This document shows, one piece after another, positions 45,004 through 53,827 of a stretch of DNA of 64,000 nucleotides. The notes beneath the pieces were generated by a model. That model was not told the origin of the DNA and did no database searches. It worked only from the letters and a program-made list of their open reading frames with translations. Every line of letters begins with the position of its first letter. The stretch's first letter is position 1. This DNA is from Aminobacter sp. HY435 (GTDB lineage Bacteria > Pseudomonadota > Alphaproteobacteria > Rhizobiales > Rhizobiaceae). The translations under genes were made by a program, and so were the position numbers. Where the stretch lies: NCBI RefSeq assembly GCF_027568395.1, contig NZ_JANKZL010000005.1, positions 370,690 to 434,689 of the forward strand. The letters run 5' to 3'.

Positions 45004-46170
45004 ATGAGCCTTATCGACCTGGTTCGCGCCGAAGCCCGTCTCGCGCCTGTCAGCGGCATCGAGGCGGTCGCCAATTACGGGCGCGACCGCGCCGGCCTCA
45101 TACCGCTCTGGTCGGGCGAGGGCGACATGCCGACGCCGGCGTTCATCAGCGACGCGGCGGCTCGCGGGCTGGCCAATGGCGAGACCTTCTACACCTGGCA
45201 GGCCGGCATCCCCGAACTGCGCCAGGCGATCGTGCGCTACCACCAGCGTCACTTCGGCAGGACCTTTGGCGCCGACGAGTTCATCGTCACAGTCGGTGGC
45301 ATGCAGGCGATCACCATGGCGCTGGAGGCGACGGCGGGGGCAGGCGACGAGGCGCTGTATCTCGCCCCGGCCTGGCCGAATTTTGCCGGTGCTGCCGGTG
45401 TCGCCGGCGTCAAGCCGGTGCCTGTGCTGCTCGACATGACCGGCAATGGCTGGTCCTGCGACATCGAAAGGGTGGCGGCCGCGATCACCCCGCGGACCAA
45501 GGTCATCTTCGTCAATTCGCCGTCCAATCCGACCGGGTGGACCGCCGACCGCGAGACGTTGCAGGCGATCCTCGACCTCGCCCGCAAGCACGGTCTCTGG
45601 ATCGTCGCCGACGAGATTTATGCGCTTTTCTATTATGGCGGCGGTCGGGCGGCGTCGTTCATGGACATCATGGAGCCCGAGGACAAGATCCTGTTCGTCA
45701 ACACCTTCTCCAAGAACTGGGCGATGACCGGCTGGCGTGTCGGCTGGCTGAAGACGCATCCGTCGCTCAGCCGCATGTTCGAGAACCTGGTCCAGTATTC
45801 GAGCTCCGGCGTGGCGCAGTTCATGCAGCGCGGCGCGATCGCGGCGCTCGACGAGGGCGACGGCTTCATCGCCGAGCAGGTGGCGCGGGCGCGCCAGGCG
45901 CGCGACATCGTCTGCAAGGTTCTGGGCGATACGGGACGGGTGCGCTTCTGCGTGCCGCCGGCCGCGTTCTACCTGTTCTTTGCCGTCGACGGCATGAAGG
46001 ATGCGGAGAAGGGCGCCTTCGACATCGTCGACAAGGCGGCCGTCGGCGTTGCTCCCGGCACGGCCTTCTGCGCTGGCGGCGAGGGCTTCCTCAGGCTCTG
46101 CTTCCACCGCCGTCTCGACCAGGTCGAGGAGGCGTCGCATCGCTTGGCGAAGTGGATCAGGGAGCTCTGA
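45004..46170 (+). CDS. PLP-dependent class I/II aminotransferase
   Basis: 388 residues from ATG 45004; GGGGTG precedes it (the frame is open from 44971). Fold type I signs are TWQAGIPELRQAI near 64, NSPSNPTGW near 169-177, VADEIYALFYY near 202, and the PLP lysine Lys237 in NTFSKNWAMTGWRVGW. C-terminal arginine: FLRLCFHRR. It transfers an amino group between an amino acid and a 2-oxoacid; similar enzymes are annotated as aspartate or aromatic aminotransferases, and the substrate cannot be fixed from sequence. Confidence 0.88.
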   Translation: MSLIDLVRAEARLAPVSGIEAVANYGRDRAGLIPLWSGEGDMPTPAFISDAAARGLANGETFYTWQAGIPELRQAIVRYHQRHFGRTFGADEFIVTVGGMQAITMALEATAGAGDEALYLAPAWPNFAGAAGVAGVKPVPVLLDMTGNGWSCDIERVAAAITPRTKVIFVNSPSNPTGWTADRETLQAILDLARKHGLWIVADEIYALFYYGGGRAASFMDIMEPEDKILFVNTFSKNWAMTGWRVGWLKTHPSLSRMFENLVQYSSSGVAQFMQRGAIAALDEGDGFIAEQVARARQARDIVCKVLGDTGRVRFCVPPAAFYLFFAVDGMKDAEKGAFDIVDKAAVGVAPGTAFCAGGEGFLRLCFHRRLDQVEEASHRLAKWIREL

Positions 46171-46194
46171 GCAAAAGACGGGTTGGCGCTTCGG

Positions 46195-46311
46195 CGTGCG
46201 TCCTTCGAGGCTCGCCCGCCGAGGTTTGCTTAGCTTAAACGCTATAGCGGGCTCGCACTACAGATGCGAGATGATTTCGATGCCTGCCGGGCGAGCCTCG
46301 AAGGACGCACG
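46195..46311. repeat. Long inverted repeat between aminotransferase and hemA
   Basis: The 24 bases at 46195-46218 are the exact reverse complement of 46288-46311. The 69-base interior contains a further GCTCGCA/TGCGAG-type palindrome near 46250-46270. It fills the gap between the convergent genes and can form a long hairpin. The arm begins CGTGCGTCCTTCGAGG, wording typical of dispersed repeats in Mesorhizobium-type genomes. Confidence 0.85.
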
Positions 46312-46328
46312 TCAGGCACATCGACAGC

Positions 46329-47606
46329 TCAGCCGCCGGACTGCGGCACCAGCAACGGGATGATGCGCTCGCTCTTGGCGACTTCGGAGTGCCCGGGCGT
46401 CCGGTAGGGGATGCCCAGCGCGTTCCAGGTTTCAACCAGTGCTTCCTTGAGCGTGGCAATCAGCGCGTCGTCGTGGAACGGCGTCGGCGTGACGCGCAGA
46501 CGCTCGGTACCGCGCGGCACGGTCGGGTAGTTGATCGGCTGGATGTAGATGCCGTGGACGCCAAGCAGGCGGTCGCTTGCCATCTTGCACAACTCGGGGT
46601 CGCCGACGAGGATCGGCACGATATGCGTTTCCGACTCCATCACCGGCAGGCCGGCCTCGGCCAGCACGTGCTTGGTGTGCGTCGCCTGGCGCTGCTGCGC
46701 ATCGCGCTCGGCCTGCGAGTTCTTGAGATGGCGGATCGATGCGGTTGCGGCGGCTGCGATGGACGGCGGCAGGGCGGTGGTGAAGATGAAGCCCGGCGCA
46801 TAGGAGCGCACGGCGTCGATCACCGTGCGGGTCCCGGTGATGTAGCCGCCGAGCGTGCCGAACGCCTTGGCCAGCGTGCCCTCGATGATGTCTATGCGGT
46901 GGGCGAGGCCCTCGCGCTCGGTGATGCCGCCGCCGCGTCCGCCATACATGCCGACAGCGTGAACCTCATCGATATAGGTCATCGCGTTGTACTTCTCGGC
47001 GAGGTCGGCGATCTCCTTGATCGGCGCAATGTCACCGTCCATCGAATAGACGCTCTCGAACACGATCACCTTGGCTCGCTCGCGGCCGGCTGCCTGCAGC
47101 AGGCTTTCAAGGTGGGCGACGTCGTTGTGGCGGAATACCTTCTTTTCGGCGCCGGAGCGGCGCACGCCCTCGATCATCGAGGCGTGGTTCAGTTCGTCCG
47201 ACAGGATAAGGCAGTTGGGTAGCAGTTTTCCGATGGTCGAGATCGCTGCCTCGTTGGAGACAAAGCCAGAGGTGAAGACGAGGCCGGCTTCCTTGCCATG
47301 CAGGTCGGCGAGTTCAAGCTCGAGCTCGACCAGCGGATGGTTGTTGCCGGAGATGTTGCGCGTGCCGCCGGCGCCGGTACCCATGTTGCCGGCCGCCTGT
47401 TGCATGGCCGCCACCACGTCGGGGTGCTGGCCCATGCCGAGATAGTCGTTCGAGCACCAGACGGTAATTTCCTGAGCCCGGCCGTTGGCGCGCCAGATGG
47501 CGCGCGGAAACTTGCCGACGATGCGCTCCAGATCGGCAAACACGCGATAACGGCGCTCGGCGTGGACCTGGTCGATCGCTTCTTCGAAAAACCGCTGGTA
47601 GTTCAT
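46329..47606 (-). CDS. hemA: 5-aminolevulinate synthase
   Basis: 425 residues from ATG 47606 (start [11 protein letters not shown]; the frame opens 7 codons earlier). Alpha-oxoamine synthase signs are [13 protein letters not shown] near 56, [21 protein letters not shown] split across residues 82-102, [12 protein letters not shown] near 217, and the PLP lysine Lys247 in [13 protein letters not shown]. It condenses glycine and succinyl-CoA, the alphaproteobacterial route to heme. A perfect FNR/FixK box lies 124-137 bases upstream, so low-oxygen control is likely. It converges with the aminotransferase. Confidence 0.95.
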   Translation of the reverse strand: MNYQRFFEEAIDQVHAERRYRVFADLERIVGKFPRAIWRANGRAQEITVWCSNDYLGMGQHPDVVAAMQQAAGNMGTGAGGTRNISGNNHPLVELELELADLHGKEAGLVFTSGFVSNEAAISTIGKLLPNCLILSDELNHASMIEGVRRSGAEKKVFRHNDVAHLESLLQAAGRERAKVIVFESVYSMDGDIAPIKEIADLAEKYNAMTYIDEVHAVGMYGGRGGGITEREGLAHRIDIIEGTLAKAFGTLGGYITGTRTVIDAVRSYAPGFIFTTALPPSIAAAATASIRHLKNSQAERDAQQRQATHTKHVLAEAGLPVMESETHIVPILVGDPELCKMASDRLLGVHGIYIQPINYPTVPRGTERLRVTPTPFHDDALIATLKEALVETWNALGIPYRTPGHSEVAKSERIIPLLVPQSGG

Positions 47607-47729
47607 GTGGACGTCCCAATTTTTCAACCGCGAGCATAATCAACGGCCGGTTCGGCGTCCATCGACCGTTTTTGGTCAAAATGCCACGCCCTCGACGGCT
47701 CAAACGACCACGGAACACGAAAAAGTCCC

Positions 47730-47743
47730 TTGATATGGATCAA
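47730..47743. promoter_or_regulatory. FNR/FixK-type anaerobox upstream of hemA
   Basis: TTGATATGGATCAA is a perfect match to TTGAT-N4-ATCAA, the FNR/FixK consensus. It lies in the 238-base divergent region, 124 bases before hemA and about 100 bases before galE. FnrL/FixK control of hemA is documented in other alphaproteobacteria, so hemA is the likely target. Confidence 0.8.
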
Positions 47744-47844
47744 CCAGGGCCGCAGCGCAAAGATCAAGCCTGCGCCCGGCATCTCGCATTTGGCGGCAGT
47801 TTTGCGTAGACAAATGCCAGATCGAAATACGCGGGGACGATGCG

Positions 47845-48840
47845 ATGGCGGTATTGGTAACGGGCGGCGCCGGCTACATCGGCAGCCACATGGTCTGGGA
47901 ACTGCTCGACGCAGGCGAGCAGGTCGTGGTCCTGGACCGGCTGTCGACCGGCTTCGACTGGGCCGTGGCGCCGGAGGCGGTTCTGGTTACAGGCGACGTC
48001 GCCGACCAGGACCTCGTCGGCCGGATTATCCGCGAACACGGCATTGACGCCATCATCCACTTCGCCGGCTCCATCGTGGTGCCGGAATCGGTCGCAGACC
48101 CGCTCGGCTATTACGAAAACAACACCTGCAAGACACGCGGCCTGATCGAGGCTGCGGTGCGCGGCGGGGTGAAACACTTCATCTTTTCCTCAACCGCGGC
48201 GGTCTATGGCGCGGCCGGTATCGAGCCGGTGCGCGAGGACGCGCGGCTGGCGCCCGAGTCGCCCTACGGCCTGTCCAAGCTGATGAGCGAATGGATGCTG
48301 CGCGACGCCGCCGCAGCCCATCCGCTGCGCTACACGGCGCTGCGCTACTTCAACGTCGCCGGCGCCGATCCGAAGGGCCGCACCGGCCAGTCGACGAAGG
48401 GCGCAACCCATCTGATCAAGGTCGCGTCCGAGACCGCGCTCGGCAAGCGCGCATCGATGCAGGTCTTCGGCGACGACTACGACACGCCGGACGGCACCTG
48501 CGTCCGCGACTACATCCACGTGTCCGATCTGGCCGCCGCGCACCGGCTGGCGTTGCAGCGCCTGCGCGCCGGCGGCGGCAATCTCGTCGCCAATTGCGGC
48601 TACGGCCACGGCTATTCGGTGCTCGAGGTGATTGACAGCGTGCGCCGCGTACACGGCAGCGATTTCAAGGTCGAGATGGGCGAACGTCGCGCTGGCGATG
48701 CCGCGTCGGTGGTCGCCAACTCCGATCTGGCGCGCGGCGAACTCGGCTGGAAGCCCGGACATGACGATCTCGACGGTATCGTGCGTGACGCGCTCAACTG
48801 GGAACGGCTGCTGAGCCGCAAGAATTCCGCCGCTGGCTGA
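47845..48840 (+). CDS. galE: UDP-glucose 4-epimerase
   Basis: 331 residues. Extended SDR with GGAGYIGSHM at residues 7-16, LDRLSTGF near 34, SSTAAVYGAAG near 115, catalytic Tyr141 and Lys145 in SPYGLSKLMSE, YFNVAGADPKGRTGQ near 168, and TCVRDYIHVSDLA near 215, the GalE signature. It interconverts UDP-glucose and UDP-galactose for glycan synthesis. GGGGAC lies upstream of ATG 47845. It is divergent from hemA. Confidence 0.92.
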   Translation: MAVLVTGGAGYIGSHMVWELLDAGEQVVVLDRLSTGFDWAVAPEAVLVTGDVADQDLVGRIIREHGIDAIIHFAGSIVVPESVADPLGYYENNTCKTRGLIEAAVRGGVKHFIFSSTAAVYGAAGIEPVREDARLAPESPYGLSKLMSEWMLRDAAAAHPLRYTALRYFNVAGADPKGRTGQSTKGATHLIKVASETALGKRASMQVFGDDYDTPDGTCVRDYIHVSDLAAAHRLALQRLRAGGGNLVANCGYGHGYSVLEVIDSVRRVHGSDFKVEMGERRAGDAASVVANSDLARGELGWKPGHDDLDGIVRDALNWERLLSRKNSAAG

Positions 48841-48970
48841 CGCTGGCGCAGCGGATTCCGGCAAGCGTCCCTCGAAATTCAGTGCTGCGCAGGCTAGTGG
48901 TGCGGTGTGGAGTTGAGTTCCCGGCGGTCGTGGGTTCCCGGTCAGAGCCCGATATCAATTTAGGTTCGAC

Positions 48971-50218
48971 ATGAAGATCCTGGTTCTCGGCGCAGGTGTG
49001 GTTGGCACGGCGGCGGCATATTATCTCGCCCGCGACGGCCATGAGGTGACGGTCGTCGAACGCCATTCGGCTGTGGCCCGGGGCACCAGCTATTCTAACG
49101 CGGGCCTGGTCTCGCCGGGCGACGCCACCGCCTGGGCGTCGCCGTCGGCGCTCAAGATGTTCATCAAGTCGCTCTACACGCCCGACCTCGGCATCAAGGT
49201 GAAGCTCGGGCTCGATCCCTACTTCTATGCCTGGAGCTTCCGCTTCCTGTTCCAGTGCACCAGTGCGCGGGTGCGCGAAAACACCAAGGCCAAGCTCAGG
49301 CTCGCGCTCTACTCGCGCCTCTGCATCAACGAGATATCGTCGCAAGCCGGTATCGGCTATGATGAGCGCTCTCGCGGCATCATGTATTTCTTCCGCTCGC
49401 AGCAGAGCCTCGACCACGGCGCCGCGATGTACGGCTTCCTCGCCGAGCATGGGCTGGACATCGAGGTCGTCGACCGCAACAGGCTGGTCGAACTCGAGCC
49501 GGGACTCGCCGTCGCCAGGGGCATCGCCGGTGCGGTCTACTCGCCGATGGACCAGACGGGCGATTCCCGCCTGTTCGTCGAGGCGCTCGCCGCCCATGCC
49601 GAGCACAAGCTCGGCGCGAAGTTCATGTTCGATACGACTGTCGAGGACCTGATCGTCGAGGGCGACCGCGTAACCGGCGTGAAGACCTCCGCCGGCCGGC
49701 TCGACGCCGATGCGGTGGTGATTGCGATGGGGCCCGAAAGCGGCCTGCTCGGGCGCAGCAAGGGCGTCGACCTGCCGGTCTATCCGGTCAAGGGTTATAC
49801 AGCGACGGTGACCATGGACGACCCGTCGAAGGGTCCGACCATGGGCGGTGTCGACGAGGACCGGATGGTCGCCTATTCGCGCCTCGGCGACCGCCTGCGG
49901 CTTGCCTCGACGGCCGAGTTCACCGGCTTCGACCGCAGTCACAAGCCGTCCGACTTCACGCGGCTGTTCGAGACAGGCATGGAGCTGTTCCCCGGTGCTT
50001 TCGATCCGGCCAAGGCCGAGCTGTGGGCCGGCCTTCGGCCGATGATGCCGGGATCGGTGCCGGTCATCGGCCCGGCGCGATACAAGGGGCTGTATCTGGA
50101 TACCGGCCACGGCCATGTCGGCTGGACCATGGCTTGCGGTTCCGGCAAGCTGCTTGCCGACCTCGTTGCCGGACGCAGGCCGGAAATCGATCCGGCCGGA
50201 CTGACCTACAAGGGCTGA
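48971..50218 (+). CDS. dadA: D-amino-acid dehydrogenase (DadA-like)
   Basis: 415 residues. The N-terminal dinucleotide fold is VLGAGVVGTAAAYYLARDGHEVTVVER, quoted as its core GAGVVGTAAAYYLA at residues 7-20. Then GTSYSNAGLVSPGDATAWASP near 38 is the DadA pattern. The C-terminal part holds ELWAGLRPMMPGSVPVIGP and GHGHVGWTMACGSG. FAD-dependent enzymes of this type oxidise D-amino acids to 2-oxoacids and ammonia and pass electrons to the respiratory chain. Neighbouring genes (PLP enzyme for D-hydroxy amino acids, amino-acid importer, RidA) support a D-amino-acid role. Other DAO-family substrates such as sarcosine or hydroxyproline are possible. Confidence 0.85.
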   Translation: MKILVLGAGVVGTAAAYYLARDGHEVTVVERHSAVARGTSYSNAGLVSPGDATAWASPSALKMFIKSLYTPDLGIKVKLGLDPYFYAWSFRFLFQCTSARVRENTKAKLRLALYSRLCINEISSQAGIGYDERSRGIMYFFRSQQSLDHGAAMYGFLAEHGLDIEVVDRNRLVELEPGLAVARGIAGAVYSPMDQTGDSRLFVEALAAHAEHKLGAKFMFDTTVEDLIVEGDRVTGVKTSAGRLDADAVVIAMGPESGLLGRSKGVDLPVYPVKGYTATVTMDDPSKGPTMGGVDEDRMVAYSRLGDRLRLASTAEFTGFDRSHKPSDFTRLFETGMELFPGAFDPAKAELWAGLRPMMPGSVPVIGPARYKGLYLDTGHGHVGWTMACGSGKLLADLVAGRRPEIDPAGLTYKG

Positions 50219-50513
50219 CGGGACGGCTGGACGGCGCTTTCCTCTGCCGCATTTGTCCCGAGCCTGATGGCGGCTGCGGCGGGGCGATTGAGGTTGAACA
50301 GCGTGCGGGCGCAGCCGTTGATGGCGGCCATGACGGTCAAGCGAACTTGCCGGGCTGCGCAGGGGCTGTCCCATCCGATTTGCCGACGCTTCGCCTTGAC
50401 CGCGCGCTGGCGGTCGGCGAGTTTGACGCCCAAGCCGAGCATGACCCTGAATCCGATCGAACGGTGCAAGGGGCATGCATCGATCACGCGAAAGAGCCCC
50501 AGGAGACAGCCTC
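50219..50513. other. Gap between dadA-like and uspA genes
   Basis: 295 bases. A minus-strand frame of 93 codons (50206-50487) is open, but it has no ribosome site or recognisable family, and it starts inside the next gene's promoter area. I see no supported gene, repeat or RNA here. Confidence 0.4.
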
Positions 50514-50963
50514 ATGTACAAACATATTCTCATCGCCACCGACGGCTCCGAGCTGGCTCAGAAAGGCGTCGACCACGGGCTTGAACTGGCCAAGGGGCTC
50601 GGCAGCAATGTGACGTTCCTGAATGTTTCCGAGCCCGCGCCGATCTTCGCGTCTGCCGGCATGTATGGTCCGGTTGCGACTGCCGAGGACATCGTCGCCT
50701 ACCAGAAGGCCGGCGAGGAGTATGGCTCCAAGGTTCTGGGCGCCGCGAAGGTTCAGGCAGAGGCGCTTGGCGTCGATGCCGAGGCTATCCATGTCGAAGA
50801 GATGTGGGCGGCCGAGGCGATCAACCAGATCGCAAAGGATCAGGAATGCGACTTGATCGTCATGGCCTCGCACGGTCGCCGCGGTCTGGGACGCCTGATC
50901 CTCGGCAGCCAGACGGTGGAAGTCCTGACCAACAGCCAGGTGCCGGTGCTGGTCGTCCGCTGA
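50514..50963 (+). CDS. Universal stress protein (UspA family)
   Basis: 149 residues from ATG 50514 with AGGAGA upstream. HILIATDGSELAQKGVDHGLELA begins the fold (core ATDGSELAQKG near residue 7). The ATP-binding G-2x-G-9x-G-S motif appears as ASHGRRGLGRLILGSQTVEVL near 120-140. USPs bind ATP and support survival in stress or starvation. It sits between the DadA-like gene and the PLP enzyme gene, and ends in its own terminator. Confidence 0.92.
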   Translation: MYKHILIATDGSELAQKGVDHGLELAKGLGSNVTFLNVSEPAPIFASAGMYGPVATAEDIVAYQKAGEEYGSKVLGAAKVQAEALGVDAEAIHVEEMWAAEAINQIAKDQECDLIVMASHGRRGLGRLILGSQTVEVLTNSQVPVLVVR

Positions 50964-50986
50964 TCACGCCAGGCTGAACCAAGGAG

Positions 50987-51015
50987 GGCCTCCTGGACCA
51001 GCTGTCCGGGAGGTC
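50987..51015 (+). terminator. Intrinsic terminator after the universal stress protein gene
   Basis: GGCCTCCTGGA pairs with TCCGGGAGGTC (two wobbles) around a 7-base loop and continues into TTTTC. It also separates the convergent PLP-enzyme gene. Confidence 0.8.
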
Positions 51016-51035
51016 TTTTCGTTTGGCGCAATGGA

Positions 51036-52094
51036 TCAGACGATCTTGCCGCGTGCCGGCACCGGCCACAGCTCCGGCGCCCTGTTCTTGCCGTAGACAT
51101 AGACGCCATCGACCATGTTGGTGACGACGCAGGCGTGGTTGGGCACGATGCGGATGCGCTGGCCGACCGTGAGGCCAATGTCGCCCTCGCTGCGCAGGCG
51201 GCCGTGTTCTTCCGAAAGCTGATCGATCGAGATGTCGGGGCGGCCGAGCACATGGCCGTGGCCGACGAGGCCGAGCAGGTCGGAGGTCAGCGTCTTGGAG
51301 CCGGCGTCGATGATGGCGCGGTTGGGGGCGGGCACCGAGACGACGGTGGCCAGAACCGTCAGCGCACAGTCGTCCCAACTGGTGACGCCGCGTGCGACCA
51401 GCGAGCGGTCGTTGTAGACATAGGTGCCGGGACGGAACTCGGTGGCGACAGGCGCCAGATGCGCCGTCATCATGTCGGGCGAGCCGCCAGAGGTGATGAC
51501 GGGAACGGCGATGCCCTTTGCTTCGATCAAATCCTTCGCGGCCGTCATGAAGGCTTGCACCTTTTCTGCCCCGCCGACCGGCGGATAGGTCATCAGGCCG
51601 GCGAATTGCAGGCCTGGAGCAGCATCGATGCGGGCGGCGAGCTCGGCGGCTTCCGATGGCAAGCCAACTCCGCAGCGGTCGGCGCCGGTGTTGCACTCGA
51701 CGAAGACTTCAAGCGTGGCGCCGGCGGCGGCATACGCTGCCGACAGCCCGTCAACGACGGTGGCGTTGTCGGCGACCACGGCCACTCGCACCTTGCGCGA
51801 CAGGTCCAGCAGCGCGTGCAGTTTGTCGTCACCGAGGATGTTGTAGGTGATCAGCACGTCCGTCAGCCGGTCGCTGCCGGCGACCATGGCCTCTGCCTCC
51901 GAAATCTTCTGGCAGGTGATGCCGACTGCACCCGCGTCGAGCTGCATCTCGGCAATGGCTGGCATCTTGTGCGTCTTGATGTGCGGCCGGACCTTCAGGC
52001 CGTGGCTGTCGGCATAGGCCTGGAAGCGCTCGATGTTTCGCCTGGCCACATCGAGGTCCACCAATACGGCGGGCGTCTGGATTTTTTCGAACAT
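51036..52094 (-). CDS. Alanine racemase-fold PLP enzyme, D-serine dehydratase/D-threonine aldolase (DSD1) type
   Basis: 352 residues from ATG 52094 with GGAGG upstream. Fold type III: TPAVLVDLDVARRNIE near 7, the PLP lysine in RPHIKTHKMP near 38-44, GVTSWDDCALTVLATVVS near 230. The C-terminal HAC in VPNHACVVTNMVDGVYV matches the zinc-binding His-x-Cys of DSD1-type enzymes. These act on D-3-hydroxy-amino acids: D-serine to pyruvate, or D-threonine to glycine and acetaldehyde. It is divergent from the amino-acid ABC operon with a shared palindrome between them, consistent with a common inducer. Confidence 0.87.
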   Translation of the reverse strand: MFEKIQTPAVLVDLDVARRNIERFQAYADSHGLKVRPHIKTHKMPAIAEMQLDAGAVGITCQKISEAEAMVAGSDRLTDVLITYNILGDDKLHALLDLSRKVRVAVVADNATVVDGLSAAYAAAGATLEVFVECNTGADRCGVGLPSEAAELAARIDAAPGLQFAGLMTYPPVGGAEKVQAFMTAAKDLIEAKGIAVPVITSGGSPDMMTAHLAPVATEFRPGTYVYNDRSLVARGVTSWDDCALTVLATVVSVPAPNRAIIDAGSKTLTSDLLGLVGHGHVLGRPDISIDQLSEEHGRLRSEGDIGLTVGQRIRIVPNHACVVTNMVDGVYVYGKNRAPELWPVPARGKIV

Positions 52095-52197
52095 TCCTTG
52101 CCAAGCCTCCAAATCAAAGCGCGGGGACCATGCCCGCGAACCGCTTGACAAACAATGCCGCGTGGCCTTTGATACGTCAATCCATTATTAAGGACAG

Positions 52198-52217
52198 ATG
52201 TCCACAATATTGGACAT
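52198..52217. promoter_or_regulatory. Palindromic operator candidate between the DSD1-type gene and the ABC operon
   Basis: ATGTCCA, 6 bases CAATAT, TGGACAT: a perfect 7-base inverted repeat. It lies 104 bases before the PLP-enzyme start and 35 before the binding-protein start. The IclR regulator encoded in the operon (55714-56532) is the natural candidate to bind it. The partner is inferred. Confidence 0.6.
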
Positions 52218-52251
52218 TGATTTTGGTAACTCGTTCAGGAGGAACGGCGAG

Positions 52252-53091
52252 ATGAAGACGTCTCTTTCGGCGGCCGTTGCCGCGCTCGCGCTGATGGTTG
52301 CGATGCCGGCAGGCGCTCAGGAAAAACAAAGCAAGCTCGATGAGGTTCTGGCCCGCGGCCACCTGGTCATGGGCACCGGCAGCACCAATGCGCCGTGGCA
52401 CTTCAAGAGCGCCGACGACAAGCTGCAGGGCTTCGACGTCGACATGGGGCGCATCGTCGCCAAGGCGCTGTTCGGCGACCCGGACAAGATCGAATACGTC
52501 AACCAGTCGTCGGACGCGCGCATCCCGAACATCACCACCGACAAGGTCGATCTGACCTGCCAGTTCATGACCGTGACCGGCGAGCGCGCCCAGCAGATCG
52601 CCTTCACCATCCCCTATTATCGCGAGGGCGTTGGCCTGATGCTGAAGGGCGATAGCAAGTATGCTGATTATGCGGCGCTCAAGGCTGCCGGCTCGGGCGT
52701 CACCATTTCGGTGCTGCAGAACGTCTACGCCGAGGCGATGGTGCATGCCGCACTGCCCGAGGCCAAGGTCGACCAGTACGAATCCGTCGACCTGATCTAT
52801 CAGGCGCTGGAATCGGGCCGCTCCGATGCGGTCGCCACGGACCAGTCGTCGCTCGCCTGGTACATGAAGCAGAACCCGGACCGCTACAAGGACGCCGGCT
52901 ACGGCTGGAACCCGCAGACCTATGCCTGCGGCGTCAAGCGCGGTGACCAGGACTGGCTGAACTTCGTCAACACCGCGCTGCATGAAGCGATGACCGGTGT
53001 CGAGTTCGACTTCTACGCCAATTCCTACAAGACCTGGTTCGGCAAGGAGCTTGCTCCGCCGCAGATCGGCTTCCCCGTCGAGTACAAGTAA
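52252..53091 (+). CDS. Amino-acid ABC transporter substrate-binding protein
   Basis: 279 residues from ATG 52252 with AGGAGG upstream. Signal peptide MKTSLSAAVAALALMVAMPAG is cleaved after AQ. The SBP family 3 mature part shows GTGSTNAPWHFKSADDKLQGFD, VNQSSDARIPNITTDKVDL and MTVTGERAQQIAFTIPYYREG (each quoted in part), similar to glutamate/aspartate-type binders. It delivers the ligand to the two permeases encoded next. First gene of a run of seven. Given the flanking D-amino-acid enzymes, a D-amino acid or related ligand is possible. Confidence 0.9.
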   Translation: MKTSLSAAVAALALMVAMPAGAQEKQSKLDEVLARGHLVMGTGSTNAPWHFKSADDKLQGFDVDMGRIVAKALFGDPDKIEYVNQSSDARIPNITTDKVDLTCQFMTVTGERAQQIAFTIPYYREGVGLMLKGDSKYADYAALKAAGSGVTISVLQNVYAEAMVHAALPEAKVDQYESVDLIYQALESGRSDAVATDQSSLAWYMKQNPDRYKDAGYGWNPQTYACGVKRGDQDWLNFVNTALHEAMTGVEFDFYANSYKTWFGKELAPPQIGFPVEYK

Positions 53092-53159
53092 ACTCCGACC
53101 CAAGTGGCGCGGTCCGTGGCCAAGGTTGGCCGCGCCACATCTCTCACTCGGACGGCACC

Positions 53160-53822
53160 ATGGGTTACACCCTCAATTTCTCGGCGGTCTGGCGCAGCTT
53201 CGACCTCCTGCTCCAGGGCCTGGCGCTCAGCCTGGCGCTCGCCTTCGTGGCGATCGGCATCGGCTGCATCATCGGCCTGGTCACGGCTTTTGGCCTGTTG
53301 TCGAAGCGGGCGCTGTTGCGCCGACCGGCGCAAGTCTACGTCACCATCATCCGCAACACGCCGATTTTGGTGCTGGTGCTGTTCACCTTCTTTGCGATGC
53401 CGCAGATGGGCATTCGCCTGGGCAAGATCGAAAGCTTCGTCGCCACCTTGTCGATCTATGCCGGCGCCTATCTCGCGGAGGTCTTTCGCGGCGGGCTGCT
53501 GGCCGTGCCCAACGGGCTCAAGGAGGCCGGGCTCGCCATCGGGCTGACCCAGTCGCAGATCCGCAATTCCATCGTCATTCCGCTGATGCTGCGCAATGTC
53601 TTGCCGTCGCTGTCGAGCACCATGATCTCGCTGTTCAAGGACACCTCGCTGGCAGCGGCCATCGCCGTGCCCGAACTGACCTTCGAGGCGCGCAAGATCA
53701 ATGTCGAAAGCTTCCGCGTCATCGAGACGTGGATGGTCACCAGCCTTCTCTACGTCGCCACCTGCTCCGTGCTGGCCGCACTTCTGCGCCGGCTCGAGAA
53801 GCGCATGTCCATCCCGAGGTGA
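53160..53822 (+). CDS. Amino-acid ABC transporter permease 1 (HisM/GltJ family)
   Basis: 220 residues with five or so membrane helices. The EAA loop reads GLKEAGLAIGLTQSQIRNSIV near residues 120-140 (core EAGLAIGLTQSQIRN), preceded by YVTIIRNTPILVLVLF near 60, the polar amino-acid permease signature. It pairs with the next gene to form the membrane channel. The 68 bases between it and the binding-protein gene hold no terminator. Confidence 0.92.
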   Translation: MGYTLNFSAVWRSFDLLLQGLALSLALAFVAIGIGCIIGLVTAFGLLSKRALLRRPAQVYVTIIRNTPILVLVLFTFFAMPQMGIRLGKIESFVATLSIYAGAYLAEVFRGGLLAVPNGLKEAGLAIGLTQSQIRNSIVIPLMLRNVLPSLSSTMISLFKDTSLAAAIAVPELTFEARKINVESFRVIETWMVTSLLYVATCSVLAALLRRLEKRMSIPR

Positions 53823-53827
53823 CCGAC

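Noticed and set aside
50206..50487. Minus-strand frame of 93 codons after the dadA-like gene
   Set aside because: Lacks a ribosome site and family resemblance, and overlaps the 3' end of the dehydrogenase gene on the other strand.
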